From Vanessa cardui (Eukaryota; Arthropoda; Insecta; Lepidoptera; Nymphalidae), in the NCBI RefSeq assembly GCF_905220365.1, contig NC_061136.1, positions 7,047,702-7,111,701 of the forward strand: 64,000 nt of DNA, read 5' to 3'. Below are positions 36,815 through 50,003 of this stretch, piece after piece. Under the pieces are notes generated by a model. It did not search any database. It saw nothing but the letters and a program-made list of their open reading frames with translations, and had not been told where the DNA came from. Positions within the stretch are counted from its first letter, which is position 1. Every line of letters starts with the position of its first letter. Made by a program: the position numbers and the translations under genes.

Positions 36815-39800
36815 CACGAAAATAGACGACGACGAAGTTATCTATAGCAAATAGAAATACAAGACGCAAAGAATTGAAATGCTTATTCTTTTGTCATTTA
36901 CAAATTGACATCATAAAAAATAAATCAATGCTATAAACCCGTTGTGTACTAAAATACATTCTTGAGACTCGTCGATTCTTTAAAAGCCACGCTGAGGGAA
37001 ATCGCTTTTTCATCCTCGGTAATGGCCGTCCTTTCCGGGACATTTTAATTAACTTCGAAGAGAGTACTTTTTTAGTTTCTTGGATGATTTATTGATAATA
37101 TAAATCCGAAGAAAGGAAATTTGTTCGGAAAGTTGTTTCAAGCACACTTATTGATATGCAAATATACTTTTTCATTCCGTGCGATTTTCTCGATTGAATA
37201 TTTGTTTTGTTCCTTTTTGTTCTTTACTTTGTTCTTCATAAGTGGGTGTATCTTTCAAAAAGGTTATTTATTTTTAGAAATGTTAATATTCAGTACCTTA
37301 CTGGAAATGTATAATGATGATGTCTAATTTTTTTATTTTTTTTTTCGTTTTTCTGTTATATTATTTAGTTATTATGTTTATAAACGACGATAGCATAGGT
37401 CATTTTTTTTTAAATTGTATAATATGTTTTAATTTCAACTTTAAACAAATATGTTGACACGATACACTATGAATGTTATGTACACTTGTAATCGATGTAC
37501 ATTTCAGAAGTTGTTTTTCTTTTTTTGGATGTTGTGTAAGCCATCAATTAATATGTATATTGTTAGTGTACTTATTAAATAAATAAATAAACCGATTTCA
37601 GCCAATCACAAGGAATCTCGAGTAAAGAACGTAGCACATTTTTAGTAAAAAATGTACGCGCAAACAGGAGTGCAACTGTCTTTTCTCTCAGTCTAATAAT
37701 CCAACACGACCAGATGATATAAGACACAGGACCCTTGGTTCACGTGTTTCTAAAAACTCAGACTTCGGGATGTTACTCGTAATTTTGTGCGGAAAAAATT
37801 TTGAACTAATATCAAGAAACTTTATTGTAAAGTATTTAAAACAATACGTATCAAGTAAACCGAATCCTTAAAAATCAATGAAGAAATAAAATAAATAAAT
37901 AATAATAAATGTATTATCATTAGTATTCGAATAATTATAAAAACGACTGTGTGCAAATGCTATATGAATTTTTAAAATTATGTCCAAGCATTAATCGAAA
38001 ATATTCTTTATTATATTATTTTTTATTTTTATTTTTAAGAAAGTTCGTTAAATTACTTGTCTTTTAAATCGTTATGTTACAATATTGAATAAAAGTATAT
38101 CTACCGACTCTCATATTATACCACCAAAGAACTACTAATAACAATCTGATACGAAATACTAATTTCATATACCTAGAATAACTTGCGTGGAATCGCTGTT
38201 TTCCTTTCTTTTAACTTCATCCGTGTTTTATATATTTAATATTTTGTTGAGACATTCTTTATCATAACTGATGTTGGTCCTGTCTGTATAAAGGCATCTT
38301 TACGCCACAAGTGACACAGTGAAGCGTTAACAGCCTTGTTTGTGTCGCATTTTCGATATAATAAAATGTTATGCACGTAGGGAGGCGCCTTTGTGTTAAC
38401 ATCACGTTACTTTTGATATAGGACGGGTTAAGGTTTTTTACTAAAAATAAACACATGTTTTTAATCAGTAAGGTATTGTGCTAGATAATATTTGTATCTT
38501 TTCATATTGTTCTTTTATGAAAATAACTAGAAAGGAAAAGTTAAAAAACGGAGTCTATTTAAAATAAAATGATGATCAAATATTAATAAAATATTTATTT
38601 ACTGGATTAGCGTATTACTAGTGTACGAATATGAAAAAAAATTACTATAAAAATATATAAGTGTAAAAATATATATGTATAAGTTTCTATTTAAGAGAAT
38701 GACGTTGGGAAATTGAGAAATATCTATTTTAGAGATCTAAGTGCACGATATATATAGACACTCATATTACTGTTCGATCAGGTAAACATCTATAGATCAA
38801 ACACTTCGCTCTCTTCATCGTTTTCCACAATCATAACATCACAGCGTGATTGCACGATATATTTTTTTATGAAGTCTTTAACCTTTAAACTGGTTTGAAT
38901 TTTAATGAGTTAATACATCAATACATCATCCAGTAATAACGTTGCGCTAAAGAGTTATCGACTGAAAGGTATTCGCTTCACACACTCAGCGGGGCGCCAT
39001 CGTGTCTGAGGTCCCGACAGACCCCTGGTGAAACACCTGCCCCCTTATTGCATGTGACACGACACTATTATAACTTACCACCTCACACGATAATAAACCA
39101 TACGTCTCACGAATTATGTCTACCTTTAAATGACATTCGAAAGTCGACGAAATTTCTTAAGAGTAAAATCGTGCGCACAATTTATTCCGCATGTCATCAC
39201 CCAATAAACACTGTACGGAGTTGTAGAGCACAATGACAGTACACTTTACCGTGTATCTAAACGCGACTTTTACGATCGTCTAAAATATTTATATGCATAT
39301 TTTAGAAGACTATTACAGCACTGTCAGCATCGAGAAGTACCGCTAGTCAAATACTTAAGCGGTTTCCGTACAATCGGCCGTACATCTATTTTGACATACC
39401 ATAAAACAGAGACAAACAACTAACGTGCACCATTACGCATTAAGTGTTTGTAAAATATCCGAACGTACTCACATCTATAAATATTTATCGGGACGTCGTT
39501 AAGTTTATAATTTATTTGATTTGACAAGACCGCAATTTATTCATTACTTGAGATTGTCCGTCGCTTCAAAGAGACGCGAATTATATGAACTGAGAGTAGG
39601 ACAATAAAATTATTAATATTATTGATATTGACTTCTCACTTCATACAATATAACTAGTTCTAACTATTAAGATAGGAGTTGGTTATTTATTTTATTACTT
39701 TGAATATTATACAGGAAATGAGAGCTCACTATTCATTATATTGTTATTAATGCATACGCTTGTAATAGTCGGTTTTTCTTTGTTTCAAACGGCAACAGAG

Positions 39801-42800
39801 CTACAGTACAACAATTAATTGTATGCAAGCAACTGTCTCTAAGCGAAAATCAAGTTAGATGTAAAATAAAAAGGAATACTTTCCAGTTCGAGGTTCATAA
39901 TAGTTTATGGATCGTGAACTGAAAATAAAACTAAAACAAATTCAAGAGGTCAAAACTGTGCGTAACAACTGGTTCTAGATAATATTCTTTAATCATCTTT
40001 AATCATCTTTGGTATAATTGTCAATTTTTTTTTGTTATTATTCTTAAGTTATAAAGTGGTTAAATGATAGTTTCAAAAATTTTAGTGAATCTATTTTTCG
40101 AACAATGAAATATAAATTTAAAAAATCAAATATAGAATGTAATTCAGATGTTAAATAAAAGCACAATAGAAAAATGAATGTACATTTCCTTTCATACGAA
40201 ACACTGCCATTGACTGGCATTCGTTCAGTCTAGAATCAGCGAGCGAATAAAATATACACATGGTTTCCTTCACCTTTTGTTTCTCCAGGGTATTTGGAAT
40301 ACGCTGTTGATTTTGTTTTTAGCATTATATTATTTTGTGAAGTTTGTGTACATTAAAATGATAAAGACCACCCGGTGTGTTCGTACAGGCGTGTTCGGCC
40401 TTTATGCCGGCTGGTTCTCCTCAGAACAAACTGACAAACCAAACAAACATACGATCGAGGAAAGCGGTCGCGTTTTTATTTCTTTATCTCACAATGAAAA
40501 TTGCTACCAACGATGTCTTAGAATTACGACAAATGCGACTTTTGTTATTTTCAAATGTGGAATACAATTCTAGAAATTTTATTTTCATTTGACGGGAAAG
40601 TTTATACGTCCTGATATTTGAAGTATAAATATTGAATGTGTGTACAACGTATACGAGAGTACACTTAGTGTATATTTAAGTACAAAAGCTACCAACAAAA
40701 CAAACTTTATACACACGTGTACCGCTTTATAGTTTTTCTATGACTTCATATTTGTTTTATAATATTTATATCCACTGAGCTACGTGGGCGTTTTATTACG
40801 TGTGACGAAAGATGTTTTTGTTTTTCTCGTTGAGATTTTATTTGATTGTGATTTATCAGATGCATTTTATAAATATATCGCTGTATGTTAAATTATATGT
40901 AGACATAAATTTAAACCTTTTCTTTTTGAATTATTTTTTGTTATATTGCAGTTTAAACAAACAAATAACTAAGATTTAATCAAGCATATTTGAAGTGGAT
41001 AAATAAATATCTATATTTCAGACATCCTATAAAACAAAGATTTTATATTATGTACGTAAGTACATGAAATGTTATAAGTATTTTTGAAAGTATCCCATTT
41101 ATAAATATGAGTAAACCTATAATCATAAAGCTTGAAACTGTATCGTACTCAACACCACTCGAAAAGGCTCTAAAGACATTATCACCATCAAAGGGAAAAC
41201 AGACGGCTAGGAAACTCAGTAAATGCGACGGGGAGACTAGACGAAAAAATTTGTTTCCGACGCCTACACGTACAGACTACAGGTCCCAATAAATATAGCT
41301 TCATACAGAGCCACAGAGTATAAATGACTTTGTATATATATTTTTTTAATTTTTGATTAAAGAGTTCCAAATTTAAATTTATAAAATCGTATTAGAAACA
41401 TTAAAATTAATTCGAAGATAACTTGAAGTAGATGCTATATTCGAAGTGTTAAGTATCTGTAATCTCATTGAATATTAAAATCACGTTGGTAATGCAATTT
41501 AATCTACATTTATGAACTAGCAAATTTAATACAAAATGCCATGATAAACTTAATAAAACTACAGTTATCCACATACAAACCATCTGTTTTAATTAGTGCA
41601 CTGCAATAATGATACAGCTTTATCAACGGCATAAGCTGTTAATAGTTCACATATAATGTTATTAGTGTTTGATAATACTGTTACACCTAATAAAACATAT
41701 GCAACCATATCAATATAGGTTAAAATTATTATTATTAAAATGTTCAACATCAGAATTATTACCAACAGCATAGGCTATTAAAATGCTGTTAACTGTTAAC
41801 ATAAAATGCTGTAAGCATGATGTGATTACAATCATTGAATAAAACATTACAGTGCTTATATTTCGTTATAATACTTTAATAGCAGTTAGGTAAGTGCTAT
41901 TAAAAATAACTAGCGGGTCTCTCGCGAAACTTCGCGTTTATTCATAAGTATTGGAGTTAGTTCACTAGAATTTTCATTAATTTTGTTTACGTTTTTCATT
42001 TTTTTTTTCTTATACAGTCGCACTACCGCTTTCTAACCGGCCAGTAACTTATCGTATATATTAAATTTAGTAAATTCTCAATCATGACATTTATTTATCT
42101 GCACATCTATTACTGGAGCTCTTCAAAATGAGACCATAACCGATTCTCTATGTGCTGCTATTGTCCCATAATCACTAGGACAAAAATAGGCTTACGCTTT
42201 TTATAGGTATGTAAGATAAAATGAAGCATAATAAAATGACAATACGTTTGTAAGTCTAAAATTTAAAGAATTCAATATTTACTTTTTAGATTTTGAATAT
42301 AGAATTCTAGAATAAATATGGATCTCTAATTTAAATTCATATAAATTTCAATAACAATAGTGTATGTTTTTTTTATAGTCTGTGGTCGGTTTCAAGTTGC
42401 CCTAGTCTGTAAATACACGCATTCGCGATCCCCTTGTCGCGATAACACGCACGGCAACTGATGGTACGAGTACCGTACCTATTTGTAATTTACTTAAAAA
42501 TATGGCGGTAGATAAGTAGGGGTCCCTCGCGCTAGCTAATTCTACAACCTTCACGGTGAATTTGTAATGATTGCTTTCGATTCGTATTATATATAAAGAC
42601 AATATGCCCGTGATAGATTTAGTTTCGCTGATGATGATTTTTAAAATTTTAAATCTAAATATACTTTATTTAAATTTTCTTATTAACAATTTTGAATTCA
42701 CCGAGAATAATTGGATTTTATAATGCAAAAGTTTTGGTAGAAAAAAGGTAAACATTTAAAATATTATTATAAATTTAATATTCATATTATTTTCGTGTTT

Positions 42801-44225
42801 CGTTCTTGAAACTTACTAATTATATAAAAATTAGTAAGTTTCAAGATTAACTAACTTGTGGTTTTACTTAACATATAATACATTTTTAGTTCACTCACAA
42901 ATTGCTAGCTTACGTTTTTTTATATGCTAATAAAGTTTTAACATATTTTCCTTCACCAAAAGATTTACGAGTGCTCTCCGCCTTTTAGATTCACCCTTCG
43001 TTAAATATTAGCCTTAGCTATAAACGTTACCGCTGAAACCGGTCTTTATGTAATAAAATATTTTCTTGAAATTTATTACAGTATGTTATTAATATCACAT
43101 ACATTATGTTTACCAATTTTCAAACGAAATATTAAAAAATACATTCGAATCTAAATTGTACATAATAAAAGAACGTAACTAAATTGGTAGTTATGAATGA
43201 AATGAAAATGTACGTATACATTAAAATCATGTACAAATGAAAATGCTAGTAACTAATAACTATTTAAAATATATTTAAATGCCTTATTGGATATTACAAC
43301 AATTTTTCGGCCACAGTTTCGACGGGACGGACGGGATATTGTAGGCGGTCGTAGAGCTTTTAAATATAAATATCTTCCTTGGTGTTTAAACTCGCTTCGC
43401 ACTAAATTGTATCAAATTGGGTATTTAGTTAAACCGTGAAAGCATAAGAGGCAGCTAAACAGTTTCTTTCGCATAAATGAATAAACACTTTTTTTAGCTT
43501 CTGTTCCAATCAAGCGCGTGTTCAGCAATTCCTATTTTATTTAGTAATAAAAAAAATGAGAATAAATTTATATTATCATTGACATAAATACACACTTTAC
43601 AATAATAAGATGTATGATCAAATTCCTTTACAATCATCATTACAAATCGGTTGGGACAAATAAAATAACAGCGTGTTAAATAATATATTACACATGCTTT
43701 TGTTATTGATTAAAGTGTAATAAAATATTTATTTTCACGTCACGGTCGAATTACAACCATAAAAGAAATGGCATCACATCAAAGCTTATTGCATAACATT
43801 AAAAGTTTCGCGATGCGATCGCTGATAAACCATCGATTAATTGTACCAATGACGGTGAGATGTCGCCTCGTTTATTTCATTTAATAAGGCTTTGATTACA
43901 TTAACGCAGTTCCATAAATAAAAAACTATTGTGTATGTGCGTGCGCGAAAATAAATACACACATTGAAACATAAATTTTAGGGATTTATAATTATATACT
44001 TGATGTTCTTATTTATAATTATCTAAAAAATATCTCTAATTTACATAAGTAAGCGTTGATATAAAATAATACTATTATAGTATAACTAGCAAAGAAGTCA
44101 CTGTCTACGATTAATATATAGAATATGTACATCTGATAGGCTGGATATCACACGTATATATTCTAAAGGTAGCACAACAAAAATAATTCAATTAAGTATT
44201 CATTTAAAACAAATAATCTTTCGAC
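36815..44225. other. Gene-free A+T-rich stretch
   Basis: No supported gene. Open frames at 37121-37327, 40277-40592 and 41107-41292 lack domains. A possible MITE-like unit lies at about 41590-41870, and a decayed LINE tail (ACTAGCGGGTCTCTCGCGAA) starts near 41910. Confidence 0.45.
42805..42845. repeat. Perfect 16-bp inverted repeat
   Basis: CTTGAAACTTACTAAT (42805-42820) and its exact complement (42830-42845) with a 9-nt A+T loop. Confidence 0.88.
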
Positions 44226-44230
44226 AACAC

Positions 44231-44545
44231 ATGGTGGTTTCTTTACTTGGTGCTAGGGCTTTGTGCAAGCCCGTCTGGTACCACCCACTCATCCGTTATT
44301 CTACCGCCAAATAACAGTACTCAGTATTGTTGTGTTTTGGTTTGAAGGGTGAGTGAGCCAGTGTAACTACAGGCACAAGGGACATAACATCTTAGTTCCC
44401 AAGGTTGGTGGCACATTGACGATGTAAGGAATAGTTTAGTTTTCTTACAGCTTCATTGTCTATGGGTGATGGTGACCACTTAACATCAGGTGGCCCACAT
44501 GATCGTCCGCCAACCTATTCAATAAAAAAAACAACATAAAAAAAA
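44231..44545 (+). repeat. A-tailed 300-bp repeat, near-complete copy
   Basis: Blocks in order: GGGCTTTGTGCAAGCCCGTC, GGTACCACCCACTCATC, TTTGAAGGGTGAGTGAGCCA, CTACAGGCACAAGGGACATA, AAGGTTGGTGGCACATTGAC, CTATGGGTGATGGTGACCAC, GTCCGCCAACCTATTCAAT and an A-rich tail. Confidence 0.9.
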
Positions 44546-44549
44546 TGAC

Positions 44550-46030
44550 GTTATAAAAGAGGCCCTTTCGTTGTTTAAATATTTATTTATTGCAAACAAT
44601 TTTAACACAGACGTTTCCACATATCGTCGGTGTTATATATGGCCAGTAATTTACATCTGCTAATCTTGGCTCACGGGTACGAATGATATATTAATTGCTT
44701 AAATACAGGGCCTCAGATTACTCGCAATTTATATTCTTGATATCTAGTTTGGATCTGGATATAACCTTATTATTAATATGTAATCGTTGCAACCTATATA
44801 CTCGTTTATGTTAGAGTTTATGGTATTAATATAGACTGAGATTTGCTTATACGGTTTAGTGAAAGTTATTTATGATATGGCAAGGATTTGACCCATTTAA
44901 CATAATTTATTACACGATATAACTAGAAGACAACATCCGGTAAACTTTAAGTTGAGAAGGCTCAGTGAACAAACCTTAATCGAAGATGTTTAGACATCAT
45001 TTTATGATCAATATTGAGGAAAAATAATAAGAAATTTTGTATGTATTGAATGAATTATTCCACATGTATACCTAGTCACATTTGTTCTAACACTATGAAG
45101 CGATAATGATAATTATATGCACAAGAAACATTACATCTAAGATACTATAGCAACAAATGCACAATTTAACCAGATGTTTGCGTACTGCAATCGTGGTGTC
45201 TGTGTGTGGAACCAATTACAATCAACCCATTCGGTGTTTAAGTTCGTAAAACAAATTAAAAAACGTAATTATTTTATATGTGTGCGTGTATGATAAAATG
45301 AAAACGGAAATTGTTATAAAATACATCCAACTGTTAACTATCATGTCAGGTTTGTAACAACTGCACTAAGTCAAATAAAATTAAGAAGAATAATGTATTT
45401 ATTACTTATATTAGTCATTGTCTACGTAATAAATCACCAAAACCGGGCGCCGGTGTTGCGTGACCCCCGTGGTGTTTTGTACGCCGATGTCATAATTCTG
45501 TGTTGATTTTCTTCACCCGTGACTAATGCTGAGGGTCATTTATAATATCTTTTAAAAGGAATAATGAGGAATATTACTAGTTGAGTTCCCTAGCTTAATC
45601 CGCGTTTGAATTGAGCTCGGATTATGAGTACCTGGTTTGGTATAATCAGTACCCGGTACATATCATTAAGTAAATAACACCCGGAAGTAATAAAAAAGAT
45701 TATAAATTTTCTGGGAACTCGTTCTTTAATTGTTGTTCTTTCAGATAGCCTCGCCTATTTACTTTCAGATAGCCAGATTAGTTGACATTTATCTTTGGCA
45801 CGCTTCAGCCCACGGTTTCCTTCGTATGTAAGCATGAGCAGTCGTTGATTTTAGGTATAAAAAAGTATATTTCCTTCATTGGGATTCGCTTGGTTCAGAC
45901 CAAATTTCATCAAATTCGCGTCTGTGGTTTAAAGAGGTATTTGCGAATTTATAATAGTATACATGGGCCTTAAAAGCAGCCCTTTATGAAAAGGGTGTCA
46001 AGTTTAAAAAAATAATTCCAAATGTTCTAA
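44550..46030. other. Gene-free A+T-rich stretch
   Basis: No domain-bearing frame. A tandem CTTTCAGATAGCC pair lies at about 45738-45775. Confidence 0.45.
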
Positions 46031-46032
46031 TT

Positions 46033-46340
46033 TGAGAGTCGAGATGGCCCAGTGGTTAGAACGCGTGCATGTTAACCGATGATTGCGGGTTCAAACCCAG
46101 GCAAGCACCACTGATTCATGTGCTTAATTTGTCTTTATAATTCATCTCGTGCTCAGCGGTAAAGGAAAACATTGTGAGGAAACCTGCATGTGACAAATTT
46201 CATAGAAATTCTGCCACATGTGTATTCCACCAACCCGCATTGGAACAGCGTGGTGGAATATGTTCCAAACCTTCTCCTCAAAGAGAGAGGAGACCGTTAG
46301 GCCATCAGTGGGAATTTACGGGCTGTTGTTGTTGTTGTTC
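46033..46340 (+). mobile_element. Metulj-like SINE, complete
   Basis: Head GAGTCGAGATGGCCCAGTGG with box A, box B GCGGGTTCAAACCCAGG, body CACATGTGTATTCCACCAAC, CCTTCTCCTCAAAGAGA, and a GTTGTTGTTGTTG tail. One of the best-kept copies; the open frame 46174-46365 lies inside it. Confidence 0.9.
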
Positions 46341-47019
46341 TAAATTTATAAAACTATTTGTATAAGTATTTGAAATAATTTTAAGTGTACACAACATCAT
46401 AGATAGTATGGCTTGTATTAAATAAATATTAAGACCGCTTAGGCTCCGAAAAGATTTATGATGTTGCAAATGGGTCAACTGACAATACTAGTGTGCTTGT
46501 GGATAAAAATTCGATCAAAAAACAGATTTTTCAATATAACATACGTATTTAACAACTTCGGCTCTGCAAAACTCATTCCGGCCTTATTTTTAATTAATCC
46601 GACATAATTCGGATTATCAGGCGGAATGATATTGATTATAGATTGCTACTTCTGACTAAAAATTCGGTTTTTTTTTTTTATTAATTTCTGTTCGGATATT
46701 TTTAAGTATTCCATTTTCAAAAGTTAACCTCATTATCAACGTTCCCTGTCTTCATTTGCAACCACGATCAGGAATATATTTCGATTGAGCTGCCATCGCA
46801 GTACTCCATATTCATCGCTAATGAGCTTTTTTTTTCGAATATGAAAACCTGAATTTTATGCTTAAATTTTCGATATTGATTCAGTGTATCATTAATTATG
46901 ATACATGCCTCCTTCATGTACATTAATTTCTTATTATAATCTTTAAGTTCATAGTATGAATGGTATGATCCTGTTTATTATTACTTCTCTCTTTGAGTTA
47001 ATATACGATACGGTATATA

Positions 47020-47275
47020 AACTAGCAATCTAATGGTAAGTGGTCACTGCCACCAATAGTCATTGTCACTGTAAAGATACTATTCCTTTCATCATCACCA
47101 TACTACCACTCTTGACAACTAAGTTGCGTTTTTGTGTCTGTGATTACACTGTCTTACTCAGGTGTGAAACTTCATATCTGAACAACAACATTAAGTATTT
47201 GCTGTTTGCCGATAAATGATGTGATAAGAGTGTGTACCCACTTTGCAGCACAATTCTCCAAAGCCCTACCAATTA
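47020..47275 (-). repeat. A-tailed 300-bp repeat, diverged reverse copy
   Basis: ATGGTAAGTGGTCACTGCCA, CCAATAGTCATTGTCACTGT and GTGTCTGTGATTACACTGTC match the reversed family. Confidence 0.7.
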
Positions 47276-47279
47276 TAAT

Positions 47280-49700
47280 TATTTATTAGTGAATTTCAGT
47301 TTGTAATGACAAATAAAATTATTTTATAGTTAATGTTTCACAAAAACCACCAATCAATCACAAGCGCCACTAAACCACGTGTTTTGCAATAGAAATTGTA
47401 TAAAGTTTTAAGATGAAAATAACCTACACTGAAACATTTCTTTAATAAAAAAGAAACCGCGTTCTGAGAAAGAAAAATTAAATAAATACAACCGAATTAA
47501 TAACCTTATTTTTTTAATTCGATTAGTAAATGATATAACTACCATCATAATAATAATCAACAATTAGTTTATTGGTTCATATTAAATAAATAACGCTTTA
47601 TTATTTTATACTCCAATCTAGAAAGTTAAGTGCCGTTCAATTACTTACTACAATATCAATAAAACATAGGACGTCATTAATATTCTTACCTTGAAAGTAT
47701 TCTATCCTTTCCTATTTATCGAAGAATCAATTCAAGTCAAAGTAACATTTATCACACGAGTATGACATCGATATTTCAAGAATCTCCAGAGACACCTCCG
47801 CCTACCTGAAGTGTAGAACTGGAAATTGGAAACCATAACTCAACAAGTATTAGGGGAAGGAAAACTGCACGCCATCTGTAGACCTTATCTATGCCTATAA
47901 ATATCATACGGAGCCCCGGACCGAAGGAGTACGAATTATAGCTCGGAAAGTACTTTCAGTCGCTGTGTTATGGGTAATTCATGCACCCTCGGTCCCTAAT
48001 TTTACGGAATTTTTGTAATTATTTCTCAAAATTCGTGACTTCCATCAGTAAAGTTGATTTAGTTACAATTATAATAAATTTATGGATCTTAAATGACTAA
48101 TTTGGTATTGAAATTTATCGAGACTTGAAGTCAAAACAATATTAAAATTTGCATATTATTTTAATGATTATAAATTGTATAATACAAATAGATACCTATC
48201 AATATAAATGCAGAAATGTTTTTGATATGATTTTGTGACGAAGTAACTCTTTATTCAACCTATTTAACACTATTAATCCCAGCATAAGAAAATATTTCCG
48301 GGAAATTATTCACATCAAAAAATTGCGGATACAATAGTATTCTCTTTATATAAGGATCAAAATCGCAATTGGTTTCGTAACACATACATATCATTGGTAT
48401 TAAAGATAGTGTCATTAATCTCATTATGAACAGGATGTAGTTGACATGTATTTTTCCTTTCTCTTCGACTTTATGACGCGACAGAAAGCTTTTAACTCTA
48501 AAAAAATGCAGGAGGGTGAGTTGATTGATATCGAAAATAAAAAATCAAGGCAAAGAAAATATCAAAAAATTGAATGCAGTCACGTTTTCATTCGAGGGGT
48601 CGATGATTGAATTGTGAATATTTATAATGTTTTAACTTTTTAATTTAGATGAAAGGCGTTAAAATAATTTGTATTTTTTTTTTTTTTTCGAAAGGAATAT
48701 TGTTCATTCAATTGAAAAGTGTTGTACATTATGTGATCTTCTAACCTTAGGACAATTCAGTTTATTGGCTTTATATAATTGCTCTTCAAAATATTGCCGA
48801 AACTGACAAGGGGTCATGTCTATTTTCTGACAAGAGCCATCATCTAGCACCTGGTGTGAAATGCAATCAAGTTTAATTATTATGGGTATTAATAACAAGG
48901 GCGTACAAGGGACCGGTTGCTATGGTAACACCCCATGCTACGACGCAGGCTGCGAATCTACCACACAAACGTTGGATATTTATGAGGAAAGCTGATTAAG
49001 GCTTTAATTGGGGACTTTAAGTTGTTATCAAAATTTGGGCAAAACTTTAATTCTAATAGAGGAAATAACCTCTGCAGAAATATTAAATTATTTGTGAATT
49101 TTGTATTATAATTATATATAGTAATAATATATTATTACAGACAGACAGTCAGGCAATTTGTAAGTTTAGTGCTACTTTAAATGCTTTGACTTCCCACGAA
49201 CCACAGTTTTATTGGGCAGTAAAATTATTGACACCCAAATACTTACAAACGAGTTTCTTTCTTTGTCCGAGTACCTAAATGTTACTTAATAACCTTAAAA
49301 TGACGGATAAAAAAACAAGTACATAGAAATTTAATAATAATTTAATATAATTTTACGGGTCATCAAAATATACAAATAAAAAACCATTAAATGAGTCTAC
49401 AAATCGGAATTCAGTACAAAAATCTACAAATGTGAGTTTTCATATAAAGTCCTGTTTATAATTTAATAAACTACATGCAATATATAGATAAGAGTTAAAA
49501 ATTGTATAAGGATATCAAATATTTCAAATTATGTACAAAATTAAAAACAATCAAAATTATACTATATCACAGACACTAGAGAAAGATGAATCCTATTTTG
49601 ACTACGTTACGTAATATGGCAGTCTATTCGAAACACGTTCACATACTACAACCCTTACGGTACAACCAGCTCGACACCGCTTTTTAATTTAAATTTAAAT
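47280..49700. other. Gene-free A+T-rich stretch downstream of robo1b
   Basis: No domain-bearing open frame. The minus-strand frame 48704-48898 (64 codons) is unsupported. Confidence 0.45.
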
Positions 49701-49704
49701 ACAG

Positions 49705-49921
49705 TTTATTAATCATAGAGACAAATAAGACTAGATTTTTTTTATAATTGTTTCATTAAATTTTGTAAGATCATATATCAAAGCAAACTTTAATTTACGT
49801 AGCGGTGTGACAATCCCCTATTCTAAAAGTTCGACAACCTTTTTTACATTGTATATGTACATTCTTAAAGTTAGTATTGCTTTTATTACTGTCTAATGAT
49901 ATATTTCGAAAATAAATTACA
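49705..49921 (-). other. Likely robo1b 3'UTR with candidate poly-A signal
   Basis: A+T-rich sequence follows the stop codon on the minus strand. The first clear AATAAA on that strand is at 49710-49705 (tttatt on the plus strand), about 210 nt after the stop. Further A+T-rich sequence follows, so a later site is also possible. Confidence 0.45.
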
Positions 49922-50003
49922 CTAACTGCGATAAGTGTGACCTGAACAACCAGACGCGCCAGAGTTACTTGCGAATGGATGCATTTCTCTGTACGGTGAC
50001 TCT
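49922..50003 (-). CDS. robo1b: robo1b exon 17: C-terminus and stop
   Basis: After a strong acceptor (TTTTTTTGTTACAG) the frame encodes ESPYREMHPF and GCSGHTYRS, then TAG at 49924-49922. The phase-2 entry matches exon 16. I do not know the function of this short tail. Confidence 0.8.

Noticed and set aside
38985..39240. Less A+T-rich patch with a 62-codon frame
   Set aside because: No matching splice pair or recognisable protein motif; the frame stays open only briefly.
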